Shown piece by piece: positions 9,276-18,593 of a stretch of DNA of 64,000 bases (position 1 is the first letter of the stretch; each line of letters starts with the position of its first letter). The notes under the pieces were generated by a model, which was not told the DNA's origin, made no database searches, and saw nothing but the letters and a program-made list of their open reading frames with translations. Position numbers and translations under genes: made by a program. Source of the DNA: a virus; the IMG/VR virus record IMGVR_UViG_3300033149_002227, positions 1 to 64,000 of that record; one strand, given 5' to 3'.

Positions 9276-11816
9276 ATGTCAAGTTTTGAAAGCGGTATTA
9301 ATCGATCTGCGCGGGCCAGTTGGTCGGGCGGGCGTGATACTCCATCAGCCGAAGCTCCATTACCGGGATTTTATACCGGTATCGTTATGGATGATGCTGA
9401 TGATCAGCGCATGGGTCAGGTGTGGGTCTACCTCCCGGGCGTATCACAGCGCCGGTTGAGAAAAGAACAAGCCCTCCCGACATATGGCGGTACCGCTCCC
9501 GACCGTGATAATGCGGGTGGTAACATCAATTGGGATCAAGACCTTCGTATGGGGTGGATTCAGTGTGCCCCACTGTTGCCGTTCTTTGGTGGTGATGATT
9601 TCCGCGTATCGAAAAGTCCGGGTGGTGATTTCCGAAATGCAGGCAACGGCGATGTAAACTCTTACGGAATGTGGGCGCAGCCGAGAATCGGTGACGAAGT
9701 TGGTGTTCTGTTTGCCCACGGTGATTCAGCTAAAGGTTTTTGGATTGGTTGTATGCCGAAGTATGCCCGCAACTTCATGGTTCCCGGAAGTCCCGGACGA
9801 CCACCAGAAGACCTTGATGAGAAAGCTGACGCGGAGGACGAAAACAATCCTAACCCAGTGATCCATAAACTGACCAAACAACTAAAAGACGAGGCTTCAC
9901 AAACAGCTACTCCTGCACTGGTACCAGCACTGGATAAAGCCCGCCGTTTGAGTTCTAACAGTGCCATTCCGGTCGAACGAGAACTGATTGATGTCCTCGT
10001 TGCCCCTGAAGCCGCACAGAACGTCCAGAAAGCCGGTTTATTGACTGACCCCTTACGTGGTGCAGGCACATCGAGTTCGCGCCGAGAGAGCCCATCCTAC
10101 GTCACTGGATTCAAATCCGCAGGCTGGAACTTTGACAGTGAGAAGGGAAACCTGAATACTGCCAGTGGAAATCGTGTGCAGTTCAGTGCTGCCGATTCCG
10201 ATTACAAAGATATCAATACCACCGGTCACCAGTTAACATTTGACGATCACCCCGACCACCAAGGAGTTCGTCTTAGAACCTCGGCTGGTTCCCAGTTATA
10301 CTTCGCCGACCGGTGCAACGAACCATTCATTTACATTTCGACAGCACAGGGTAATGTGTGGTTGGAGTTCATCGACAACGGAAAGGTTAACATCTTCGCC
10401 GAAGATAGCGTATCCGTCCACGCACGCGGGGATATCAACATGACGGCTGACCGTGATATCAATATCGATGCGCAGCGTAATTTCAATCTTCAGGTTCGGG
10501 GCAATACCAATTTAACACTGAAGGGTCAGAACAACATTGAACTGGGTAAGAATGATTTACCCCCAGAGAATCTGAAATATAACACCAGTCCGAATTGGGG
10601 AGGTGGAACGCCACAGGGTACTTTTATCCATAATTACGGTAGTCTTAATTGGGATATCGATGCTGCGTTCACTATGGATATAGGGAGTGATCTCAATATT
10701 CATTCATCAGCGAATACAACACTCGAAGCTGACTCGAATATCAACATTAAGGGTGGTTCTAATGTTAACGTGCAAGCTGGTTCTAATGCGAACTTACTGG
10801 CTGGTTCAGAAGCCAACATCGAATCCGGTTCTGATTTGAATTTATTGGGTGGTGGTGATATTATTGGTACCGGTTCCGAGATTCATTTCAATGGACCACA
10901 AGCGGGTTCGGCAGGATCAGCAGCGAGTGCGGCACCCGTTGTGGCAGAGACTATTCCTACCACGGCACAGACATTCCGTGTGCCAACTGATTTGGAAGTG
11001 CGGAACTGTGAAGAACCTCCAGCAGAATTTAATACGCTGGATGAAATGTCAGTACCGCAGCACCAACCATGGCCGGAGCGTTGCAGATCGTCTGCGGGCA
11101 CCCGTGGTTTCGTAGATGAGGCTCCAGTTGAAGTTTCCCGTGCCGGATCAACCACAGAAATTTCTATTGCACCGTTGAACCTCCCTGAAGAAAGTAGATT
11201 CCGAGAAGGACAGCCGTTCTCCACCAGCAACCTAAATGAAGCACCGTCGTATGATGATGTGGCTCCACAGGGTGACTTCGCCGACTGTAGCACATACACT
11301 ACCTCCGAGAAGGGTATTGATTTCTTACATCGCCAAGAGGGATTCCGAACGAAAGCGTATCCCGACGCCGACGGTTACTCGATTGGTTACGGACACTTCA
11401 TTAAAATCGGTGATACCATTAATGGTGATACCATCAACGGACGGGTTACACAGGCTGACATCGATATGCTGCGCCGAACGAAGGGACAACTGAATGTTGC
11501 CCCCGAAGAAGCAGAACGGTTATTCCGTCTGGACTTGGTTAAGTTTGAAGCCGGTATTTGCCTCGAAGTTAGTACGAACATCACCCAAGGGCAATTCGAT
11601 GCCATGGTGAGCTTTTCATACAATGGCGGTCGTGGTGCATTGCGTCGAATGATTCAGCGTAGCAACCTAAACTCTGGTGATTTCTCTGGAGTGCCGCAGG
11701 AATGGATGAAGCTATCCACCTGTAGCCGGTGTTCCGCTGCCACACGCCCGCGCATAGAGGCGGCTCTATACAGCAGGCGTCGGCAGGAGTTGGAAACCCT
11801 ATTCGCTCAGGTTTAA
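9276..11816 (+). CDS. 5: gp5-like baseplate hub spike with C-terminal lysozyme
   Basis: 846 residues. N-terminal OB-fold-like domain (about 27-170: PGFYTGIVMDD, WAQPRIGDEVGVLF, GFWIGC), as in gp5/VgrG hubs. A repetitive beta-helix follows, with GD(I/L)N-type repeats at about 370-540. A GH24 lysozyme domain occupies about 675-846. By comparison with T4 lysozyme, Glu688 (RQEGF) is the acid and Asp697 (YPDADGY) the second catalytic residue, with SIGYGH at 702-707 and the helix QGQFDAMVSFSYNGG intact. It would puncture the outer membrane and cut peptidoglycan during injection. Unlike T4 gp5, the lysozyme follows the beta-helix instead of lying before it. A duplicated GDTIN occurs near residue 713. 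Confidence 0.92.
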   Translation: MSSFESGINRSARASWSGGRDTPSAEAPLPGFYTGIVMDDADDQRMGQVWVYLPGVSQRRLRKEQALPTYGGTAPDRDNAGGNINWDQDLRMGWIQCAPLLPFFGGDDFRVSKSPGGDFRNAGNGDVNSYGMWAQPRIGDEVGVLFAHGDSAKGFWIGCMPKYARNFMVPGSPGRPPEDLDEKADAEDENNPNPVIHKLTKQLKDEASQTATPALVPALDKARRLSSNSAIPVERELIDVLVAPEAAQNVQKAGLLTDPLRGAGTSSSRRESPSYVTGFKSAGWNFDSEKGNLNTASGNRVQFSAADSDYKDINTTGHQLTFDDHPDHQGVRLRTSAGSQLYFADRCNEPFIYISTAQGNVWLEFIDNGKVNIFAEDSVSVHARGDINMTADRDINIDAQRNFNLQVRGNTNLTLKGQNNIELGKNDLPPENLKYNTSPNWGGGTPQGTFIHNYGSLNWDIDAAFTMDIGSDLNIHSSANTTLEADSNINIKGGSNVNVQAGSNANLLAGSEANIESGSDLNLLGGGDIIGTGSEIHFNGPQAGSAGSAASAAPVVAETIPTTAQTFRVPTDLEVRNCEEPPAEFNTLDEMSVPQHQPWPERCRSSAGTRGFVDEAPVEVSRAGSTTEISIAPLNLPEESRFREGQPFSTSNLNEAPSYDDVAPQGDFADCSTYTTSEKGIDFLHRQEGFRTKAYPDADGYSIGYGHFIKIGDTINGDTINGRVTQADIDMLRRTKGQLNVAPEEAERLFRLDLVKFEAGICLEVSTNITQGQFDAMVSFSYNGGRGALRRMIQRSNLNSGDFSGVPQEWMKLSTCSRCSAATRPRIEAALYSRRRQELETLFAQV

Positions 11817-12034
11817 CGGACAGGCTTTCTAGTAAACTGACCAGTCCTAGTCCAGACGCCTATCAGAACATTATCGTCGTTGAAAAACTGATGCTGGAGT
11901 TTCTTGCCGACCCGAACAACTTCAACGCGGGCATCATTGAAATGTACGCCGACCGGATTCTCCGCACGCATCATTTGAGTGAATACACCCTTGGTAAAAA
12001 ATCGGACTACTGGTTCAAGTGTTGAATCAATCAT
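11813..12034 (-). CDS. Small hypothetical protein with its own promoter
   Basis: 73 residues, basic, no family recognised. Chosen over a plus-strand frame across the same bases because ATG 12034 has a strong AGGAGAG ribosome site 7 nt upstream and a near-consensus promoter. It converges on gp5 and overlaps its last 4 bases. The sequence alternates hydrophobic and basic residues (VRFFTKGV, VEVVRVGKKL) and could form a small beta-rich domain. It is transcribed away from the neighbouring RpoH-like gene's stop codon. Confidence 0.6.
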   Translation of the reverse strand: MIDSTLEPVVRFFTKGVFTQMMRAENPVGVHFNDARVEVVRVGKKLQHQFFNDDNVLIGVWTRTGQFTRKPVR

Positions 12035-12053
12035 TGGCTCTCTCCTGCCTAAT

Positions 12054-12074
12054 TGCTATAGTGTGATTATAGCA
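12054..12074. promoter_or_regulatory. Inverted repeat overlapping -10 (possible operator)
   Basis: TGCTATA (12054-12060) and TATAGCA (12068-12074) form a perfect 7-bp dyad with a 7-bp centre. It covers the -10 element of the promoter that reads left into the 73-residue gene. A repressor binding here would block polymerase; alternatively it could act as a 5' RNA hairpin. Confidence 0.45.
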
Positions 12075-12094
12075 GTCCAGAGCCATTTGGTCAA
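12066..12094 (-). promoter_or_regulatory. Sigma70-type promoter of the 73-residue gene
   Basis: Minus strand: TTGACC (12094-12089), 17 bp spacer, perfect TATAAT (12071-12066), about 30 bp before ATG 12034. Confidence 0.75.
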
Positions 12095-12097
12095 GTA

Positions 12098-13078
12098 TTA
12101 ATCGTGGAACAGGTCGGATACTGCTATTCCTTTTTCTGATGCCAACCGGTGAAGCTCGTGATCCATCTTACTCATGGCCTCGATTCGTACTTGCCGAATT
12201 CGTTCCTTAGAAACACTGAACTCCACACCGAGATTATCAAGCGTTCGCTGATTGTCCTTATCCATTAGGATTTGGGCAACGAATACTGTCTTCTCTCGAT
12301 GTGTGAGAACTCGCATGGCTTCACTCACAAGGCTTTTATGGAAGTCAACTTCACTATCAGCTATTATGGTCTCTTCAACACCCACACCAGCATCCTCAAG
12401 GGTATCACCGAGCGTGGGACGCCCACCATGCTGAAAATCGGATTCACCCGTGGTAACAGGGTCATCCATTGATTCGTAAGGCTTTTGGAACATCTGAAAC
12501 ATCATCGTCACATCGGTTTCGTCCAGACAATGGCCTTCAGCTAATTCTTCGATAATTTTGGGGGTCATCAGGAAAGAGCCTTTACTCTGAAGCTCGATAG
12601 CAATGAGTTTTCTTATGGAATAGAACAGACGCTTCTTGTTGTGGTTCGTGCAAAACTGAACCACGAAGTAGTTTCTCATAATATAACCTTGCATCATTCC
12701 CTTCACGCACACCTTAGCGTATGCGGCAAAGCGCACATCACCGTGTTCTGACGGGGCAAACCTACGAGCGGCTTCCGCGAGGGCAATCAACCCTTCCGAT
12801 AAAAGTTCCTCATCTTCGATTCTATGATTAGACACTTCTTTTATAGAACGACGAATCGCAGGGCTGTATGCCATGAGAATCCGCGTCAAATATAGGTTAT
12901 CATCCCCTCCACTGAACTTCCTGACCTCCGGCTTCAGCGGGTCCATGAAGTCCGAAAACCCCTTGCGATTTGTTGCCCACCATGATTCAAAGAGGTTTCT
13001 CTCCTCTTCGGCAGTCAATAATGGTAGATAACCTTTGACAAATGTTTTTGCGTCGCTGGTCTTGATTGGATCACGCAT
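12098..13078 (-). CDS. RpoH-like sigma70-family factor
   Basis: 326 residues from ATG 13078, chosen because GGAGAAG lies about 5 nt upstream; the in-frame ATG at 13141 has no ribosome site. Region 2 is clear at about residues 65-150: EELLSEGLIALAEAARRF, then VRFAAYAKVCVKGMMQGYI and MRNYFVVQF, the pattern of RpoH-type factors. Region 4 near the C-terminus (about 255-305) has LTHREKTVF and SKERIRQVRIEAMSKM, the helix-turn-helix that reads the -35 element. It would redirect host RNA polymerase, and it is the second sigma factor in the window besides gp55. The C-terminus is complete. It lies between baseplate blocks on the opposite strand. Confidence 0.9.
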   Translation of the reverse strand: MRDPIKTSDAKTFVKGYLPLLTAEEERNLFESWWATNRKGFSDFMDPLKPEVRKFSGGDDNLYLTRILMAYSPAIRRSIKEVSNHRIEDEELLSEGLIALAEAARRFAPSEHGDVRFAAYAKVCVKGMMQGYIMRNYFVVQFCTNHNKKRLFYSIRKLIAIELQSKGSFLMTPKIIEELAEGHCLDETDVTMMFQMFQKPYESMDDPVTTGESDFQHGGRPTLGDTLEDAGVGVEETIIADSEVDFHKSLVSEAMRVLTHREKTVFVAQILMDKDNQRTLDNLGVEFSVSKERIRQVRIEAMSKMDHELHRLASEKGIAVSDLFHD

Positions 13079-13170
13079 TTTTCTTCTCCAGTTCTTAATG
13101 TTTGTTTTTCCATGACGGATTGGATGGTAAATAGTCTTCATGCAAGATTAAAAGCATCGAACGACTAAAC

Positions 13171-13199
13171 AATATGGTTATAACATAACGGGTTTTCAA
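13171..13199 (-). promoter_or_regulatory. Possible promoter for the RpoH-like gene
   Basis: Minus strand: TTGAAA (13199-13194), 17 bp, CATATT (13176-13171). Both boxes are imperfect. It would give a leader of roughly 85 nt before ATG 13078. Confidence 0.35.
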
Positions 13200-13201
13200 G
13201 T

Positions 13202-13573
13202 ATGGCTGCACCTCTATATCGCGGTTTTTCAACGGTTGCAAACGACGGCATCGATACACGCCTGTTTGACGTGAACCTTGTTACGCAAGATTTGCTTAAT
13301 CATTTCGGCACCCGCGTAGGCGAGCGTGTCGGACGACCCTCGTTTGGTTCTATTATACATGACTTGCTATTCGACCTCTTTGATACTAGGACTGAGGGTC
13401 TGGTTATTGCAGACGCTCAACGCATTTTCAGTGAAGACCCCCGGGTTGTATCACAGGAAGTCCACGTTGAAATTGACCCCGAAGAGCATCAGATTAGGTT
13501 AGTGGCGACTCTACAAATGGTAGAGTTCGACATGAACATAAATTTCCACGCTATATTCGAGGCTAGAGGCTAA
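13202..13573 (+). CDS. 25: gp25-like baseplate wedge protein
   Basis: 123 residues, matching T4 gp25 (132) and the GPW/gp25 family. Recognisable elements: a DVNLVTQDLLNHF helix, RVGRPSFGS, an IHDLLFDLFD-like helix and the final beta strands. The protein belongs to the wedge next to the sheath, joining gp6 and gp53. It is coupled to gp6 by a TAATG overlap. No good Shine-Dalgarno or TAATA-type late promoter is visible directly upstream. Confidence 0.9.
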   Translation: MAAPLYRGFSTVANDGIDTRLFDVNLVTQDLLNHFGTRVGERVGRPSFGSIIHDLLFDLFDTRTEGLVIADAQRIFSEDPRVVSQEVHVEIDPEEHQIRLVATLQMVEFDMNINFHAIFEARG

Positions 13574-16500
13574 TGGGCGTACTACAACGACAGAATACCC
13601 TGTTCGTATCTGAAGACTGGGTTCGCATTTACGAAGCCATACAGAATGTCGATTTTCGTGCTTACGATTTCGACAACTATGTTGCGGCTTTGCTCGACCA
13701 TCTTCGCGATGTATTCCCCGAGGAATTCAACGACTGGATTGCCTCTTCCGAATTTATTATGAAAGTAGAAGTTCTGGCTTGGTTGAGCCAAAACATCTCA
13801 TTCAGAATAGACCTTAACACAAGAGAGAACTTCCTTGCAACTGCTGAACGAAGAGATTCGTTAATTCGTTTAGCTCAAAACGTTTCATATAAGATTTCCC
13901 GTGTTCGTGGTGCGTCTGGACGCGTCCGTATTGAATCTATTAGGACAACCGAATCCCTATTTGATTCCAATAACATCGATCTCCAAGATCGCGAGATTCG
14001 TTGGAACGACCCACGGAACGAAGATTACTTCGAGCAATTCATTATCGTAATGAATGCCGCCTTCACTAACCGGACTCAGTTCGGTCGCCCTTTGACTAGA
14101 GTAACCAGCGGAAATTCCCGAATTGAACAATATGTATTCAATGGACGTGCGCCGTCAAACGGTTCTTACCCATTCACTACATCGATTAACGGTGTTTCTC
14201 TACCGTTTGACATAATCAATGCCATGGTGGATAAGGACACTGGTCGTACTGAAGAACTAGCACCCAATCCTGATAATGCCTACAATACTCTCTACATAGC
14301 AGATGGTAAAGGTCTTTCTTCTAACGGCACCGGATTCTTCCTAGAATTACGCCAAGGAACCATGCAGTTCCAAGAAGAAGAATTTGTACAACCCGAAGTT
14401 GTCCGTATTGTCAACGTCGATACACAGTCCATAAACAATGACGATTTCTTTGTTGAACAATTGGACGCACAGGGTAGTGTTGAAGTAATATGGGACCAAG
14501 TCGATACTATCTTTGGCGAAAGTGTATCATTCCTACCGACAGACCGTTCTGATTTTATTGATGAAGGGGAAGACACAACAGGTAATCAAGCTACAGGTAA
14601 TGCACGCACCGTTTACGAACTAGACACACTAGAAAACGACCGAGTCCGCGTCCGCTTCGGTGATGGTTCTTACGGTGAAATTCCACTGGGTCGATTCCGC
14701 TTTTGGTATCGTACCAGTAACCCACAGCCTCAGTTGGTAACACCATCAGACATCGGCGAGCAAACCTTCACGCTTCCGTATGAATCCGGTGGTACCATTT
14801 ACTTCCTGACTATTACGATATCACTGAAAGAAGATATCGGAAATGCTGCGGGGTCAGAGACAAACTTTTCTATCAGAACGCGAGCCAATCAGGTTTACTA
14901 CGCACAGAATCGAATGATTACTGGTCGTGACTACAACGCGTTCTTCCTTCGTGATACTGCTATCCGAAAGGTTAAGTCAGTCAACCGTACCTTCTCTGGT
15001 CAGTCAAGATTCGCGAAGCTACATGACCCGACAGGACTTTATGAGAATTTGAAAATCGTTGCCGAAGATGGACGCTTCTATCAGGAGCGCGTCACGGGCG
15101 TGAACTTTGCATCTGCGGATACCACAATCTTATCGAATCCATTATTGATTCAGAATGTGATTGAGCCCCAAATCGAAGAAGCCAACAAAGAACAATTGTA
15201 TTTCAATGATTATCCAGAACAATTCTTCCCGACTTCCCATTTCTGGTACGAAGACTCTGTGGTAAATCAGCAATCTCGCGGACGAATCGTCGAGACTCAG
15301 GGTGATACCAATACATCCATCGCCGTTGGTGATGCTACAGTTGCAATACCAGCGAAATATGTGCTGGTGGACTCTGTTTTGCGTTTGGATAATCCTCGTG
15401 GTGTCACGGTACAAGTGGACCGCGTTCCAGACGACACCGGAGCATCTGCTGATAGTATTATTCTAGAAAGAGATACCGTTGATGGTATCCGTATAGTTTC
15501 TGTTTTCCCACCGTTCCGTACCAAATTTACGGAACCTGAGAAGGTATTGATTGAGCAACAGTTGGAACTGAAACTGGATTTTGGTCTTTCATGGGTTCAA
15601 GATACCCAAACATGGATTATTATTCTTTCAGACAATCTAGACAAACAAGAAAGTGGCGGTATGTTCTGCTTGGATGACCAAGGAGATACCAGTGGTTTGA
15701 ACTTAGACCAATCTTGGATGGTGTATCTTGAATTTGTTCCGGGTGGTGACGCCGACGATCAATGGAAAGTTGTTGATCGTGGCATCAGCGAGTTCTTCGA
15801 ATCTGATAGAGAAAATGATTTCTTCTTTGCAGGAAACGAACCCGTAATTGATCCCGAAACCGGTGCAGTGAAAACTGATACCATTCTAATTCTAGAGTCC
15901 AACGAATCTAGGGATAGTCTCCGTCGGCGAAACATTATAAACCTGAGCATTTCTGCTATATTGGAATGTGACGTATATTGTTATAAATTTACTGGAGATG
16001 GTGTAACCACAGGGTTCACCACTTCCGAAAACCCGCTGAGCCCGAACGTCGCGGTAACAGTCGATGAAGTGTTACAGATTAACACCATTGATTTCAATAT
16101 CATTTCTAAGGTATCTGGCGACACCATCGAATTTGTTGTTGCACCGGCAGATGGTGCTGAGATTTTGGTTTGTATTTCCATAAGCAACTCTTTGAAATCC
16201 GTGAAAACTGATGTGTTCATCGACGTGCAGGGTAATGGTCTTCTAGATACATATGATTTGGGAACCGAACCCCCAATGCAATCTGAAAACTTATTCGTAT
16301 TCTTAGACGGTGTATATCAACGACCGTTTGTGGATTTTTCTACTGCAACACTAATCAACGGAAATGCTGCTATTGTATTAGCGTCGCCATTGCCGTCTGG
16401 TGTGAATATGTTTGTATATGGTGTTGGTGGTATTGCTGATGTGCTGTTTGGAAGATTTGATTTCGTTGCTGACGGTGTCCTAACCGATTTCACAGTAGCG

Positions 16501-18153
16501 ATTGGTGAAAATACTGCTGATAGTACATGGGTATGGAATGATGGTATCTATCAAGGGAAGGATGAATACTCAATCGTTACCGCACCAAATGAGACCACCG
16601 TTTCTTTCCCAGTCGCCCCCGGGGCAGGAACAGTCGTCTCCATTTCGGTACAACTAAATCCAGTGTTTGTCAGTAGCGATACCTATGATTTTGGAGCTTC
16701 TGACGGTATACAAACAAATTATGTGTTGACGGACTCAACCAATGTTGTCGCTGATACCACGATGGTATTTCAAGACGGTATTGCTCAGGCCGGTGCGCCA
16801 TGGGCGGTCGTGTCTCCATCATCATGGTCGGCTCCCGGATCAAACAATGTAACGTTTACGGCACCACCCGCACTCGGTGTTAATATAGCCATGATTAATT
16901 GGCCCGGTGGTGTGGGTACAGACCCAACTTCCACACAAGGTCAAACCGGTCTTGGTTTTGGTGGTGGTGATATCACCGACCTTCCAACAGGAACGAATAA
17001 CCTCGGTAACATCTCCGTTCAATCGTTGCTGGTATCATATCTTGGTCAGAATGTACCGCTATACATCGAAGACACACTCAAATCCCCAGACGGATACGTC
17101 AACGCAAATGGCGTTGAAGTCCGTCCGGCTGATGAAGATAATAGTGGTTTCGCAGACAGCCCATTCATATTCAAGGATATTGTTTTGCAGGATGGTTTTA
17201 CCGATCTTGTATTATGGAGAAAGATTGAGGAATTTGGATTCACCGTACTTGATCCAATCAGCCTGACAACCGGTCCGCGAGGAACATACGGTTTGTCTAC
17301 TGGTGGAGATGTTGGGGACGGCACAGCAATCGATAATAGCGGATATACTTCAGGTATTCCAGAACAGGTTGAAACCTCATTACCGGAATCTCAGTTTACC
17401 GTGCAAGAAGGTGACGTTCACTACGACATTGCAACCGAAACATGGTTGGTAGCTGACATCGCTACAACGATTACGTGGGTAGCCGCAGCCGACCAAACCG
17501 CATTCAAGGTTTTGATTGGTCGTAGTAATTTGAAATTCATGTGGTTGCATTATGCACCCGATGCTTACCGTATTGACCCATCAGTATCGAATGTCATGGA
17601 TATCTATATCCTAACAGCGACATACGATGACGCGTTCAGAACAGCACTGGATAATAATACCCCAACAGAAGATTTGCCGGATGCACCAACATCAGAGTCA
17701 CTGCGAATCGACTTCGCCGACTTCGATGACTTTAAGGCGATGAGTGATGCGATGATTTATCATTCTGCGCGTTACAAGATTTTGTTTGGTGAACAGGCAA
17801 TAACCGAACTGCAAGCTACGTTCAAGGTTGTTCAATCTGAAGGCTCGTTGCTCAGTGAGAATGATTTGAAACTGCGAATTCTTGACGCGATTGATACCTA
17901 TTTTGGTGTTGATAACTGGGATTTCGGCGAAGTGTTCTACATGACGGAATTGTTGGCGTTTATCCATCAGGAATTGGCACCAAATATCCAGACCGTAGTA
18001 GCAGTACCGAATTCAGACACAGAATCGTTTGGGCGGTTGTTCCAGATTCGTTCTGAACCGGATGAGCTTTTCATCTCTGCTACCAGCGCCGATGACATTG
18101 AAGTTGTTAACTCGTTCACTGACGAAGAACTCCGAATCGGTATCCTCTCTTAA
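13573..18153 (+). CDS. 6: gp6-like baseplate wedge protein, expanded
   Basis: 1526 residues, over twice T4 gp6 (660). The N-terminal and central part has gp6/gpJ character: the helical start, GRPLTRVTSG, then VRVRFGDGSYGEIPLGRF and a long domain with NRMITGRDYNAFF. The C-terminal part (about 1380-1526) is again alpha/beta, with YFGVDNWDFGEVFY. Inserted between them at about residues 800-1115 are four tandem beta modules of 70-80 residues. Each is marked by a hydrophobic strand, DG(I/V)YQ or DGIAQ, a DY/F-containing strand and a final PxxG-V strand. The same module occurs in the giant protein and in one tail fibre. In T4, gp6 dimers form the ring of the baseplate. Confidence 0.85.
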   Translation: MGVLQRQNTLFVSEDWVRIYEAIQNVDFRAYDFDNYVAALLDHLRDVFPEEFNDWIASSEFIMKVEVLAWLSQNISFRIDLNTRENFLATAERRDSLIRLAQNVSYKISRVRGASGRVRIESIRTTESLFDSNNIDLQDREIRWNDPRNEDYFEQFIIVMNAAFTNRTQFGRPLTRVTSGNSRIEQYVFNGRAPSNGSYPFTTSINGVSLPFDIINAMVDKDTGRTEELAPNPDNAYNTLYIADGKGLSSNGTGFFLELRQGTMQFQEEEFVQPEVVRIVNVDTQSINNDDFFVEQLDAQGSVEVIWDQVDTIFGESVSFLPTDRSDFIDEGEDTTGNQATGNARTVYELDTLENDRVRVRFGDGSYGEIPLGRFRFWYRTSNPQPQLVTPSDIGEQTFTLPYESGGTIYFLTITISLKEDIGNAAGSETNFSIRTRANQVYYAQNRMITGRDYNAFFLRDTAIRKVKSVNRTFSGQSRFAKLHDPTGLYENLKIVAEDGRFYQERVTGVNFASADTTILSNPLLIQNVIEPQIEEANKEQLYFNDYPEQFFPTSHFWYEDSVVNQQSRGRIVETQGDTNTSIAVGDATVAIPAKYVLVDSVLRLDNPRGVTVQVDRVPDDTGASADSIILERDTVDGIRIVSVFPPFRTKFTEPEKVLIEQQLELKLDFGLSWVQDTQTWIIILSDNLDKQESGGMFCLDDQGDTSGLNLDQSWMVYLEFVPGGDADDQWKVVDRGISEFFESDRENDFFFAGNEPVIDPETGAVKTDTILILESNESRDSLRRRNIINLSISAILECDVYCYKFTGDGVTTGFTTSENPLSPNVAVTVDEVLQINTIDFNIISKVSGDTIEFVVAPADGAEILVCISISNSLKSVKTDVFIDVQGNGLLDTYDLGTEPPMQSENLFVFLDGVYQRPFVDFSTATLINGNAAIVLASPLPSGVNMFVYGVGGIADVLFGRFDFVADGVLTDFTVAIGENTADSTWVWNDGIYQGKDEYSIVTAPNETTVSFPVAPGAGTVVSISVQLNPVFVSSDTYDFGASDGIQTNYVLTDSTNVVADTTMVFQDGIAQAGAPWAVVSPSSWSAPGSNNVTFTAPPALGVNIAMINWPGGVGTDPTSTQGQTGLGFGGGDITDLPTGTNNLGNISVQSLLVSYLGQNVPLYIEDTLKSPDGYVNANGVEVRPADEDNSGFADSPFIFKDIVLQDGFTDLVLWRKIEEFGFTVLDPISLTTGPRGTYGLSTGGDVGDGTAIDNSGYTSGIPEQVETSLPESQFTVQEGDVHYDIATETWLVADIATTITWVAAADQTAFKVLIGRSNLKFMWLHYAPDAYRIDPSVSNVMDIYILTATYDDAFRTALDNNTPTEDLPDAPTSESLRIDFADFDDFKAMSDAMIYHSARYKILFGEQAITELQATFKVVQSEGSLLSENDLKLRILDAIDTYFGVDNWDFGEVFYMTELLAFIHQELAPNIQTVVAVPNSDTESFGRLFQIRSEPDELFISATSADDIEVVNSFTDEELRIGILS

Positions 18154-18542
18154 CGTTCAAATGTACGCTTACGTTTACCACCCTTTTCACAAGGGTGGTG
18201 TCCGTATTTGTAAAAGTATTTCTTTGCATGGACGAACTTACCGTTTACCCAGAATCCGAACTTGCGTTTCTCTGGTCCACACAAACAGATTGTCCAGCAT
18301 GGTTCGTCTACAACGACGGTGTGGCGATGAAGTGCGGGCCAGTATGCGAGAGACCACCGAGAGCGAATTTTGGAACCTTTGGGACTAACGTCAGTATAGC
18401 TACCAGAAATTACCCAAGTGTAGAACCACCAAGCGTGGTCGTGCATGTAGAGGTCATCATCAGACTTAAACCAATGATGTAGGCGGATGGAGAAGTAGTG
18501 AAAATCAAGAACCCAACGCTCCATGTAGGGGCATTCGGTCAA
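18150..18542 (-). CDS. Cupin-like small protein
   Basis: 130 residues. The pattern HDHAWWFYTWVISG (around residue 34) and LHRHTVVVDEP (about 71) resembles a cupin beta-barrel, with candidate metal ligands in the HDH and HRH motifs. The aromatic content is high, and the basic C-terminus ends in GGKRKRTFER. The start is uncertain: TTG 18542 gives this length, ATG 18524 six residues less, and neither has a good ribosome site. It converges on gp6 and overlaps it by 4 bases. Related small cupins occur in large phages, but the substrate is unknown. Confidence 0.65.
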   Translation of the reverse strand: MTECPYMERWVLDFHYFSIRLHHWFKSDDDLYMHDHAWWFYTWVISGSYTDVSPKGSKIRSRWSLAYWPALHRHTVVVDEPCWTICLCGPEKRKFGFWVNGKFVHAKKYFYKYGHHPCEKGGKRKRTFER

Positions 18543-18593
18543 ACCAAGTTGTTCTTTCTAAGTAAATTTCATCTCTGTTCTCCAGAAAGTGGG

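Noticed and set aside
11729-12025. Plus-strand frame of 98 residues after gp5
   Set aside because: It needs a GTG start inside gp5 without ribosome site. The minus-strand frame over the same bases has a strong AGGAGAG site and a near-perfect promoter, so I annotated that one.
13079-13141. Longer N-terminus of the RpoH-like factor
   Set aside because: ATG 13141 has no ribosome site, while ATG 13078 has GGAGAAG at proper distance.
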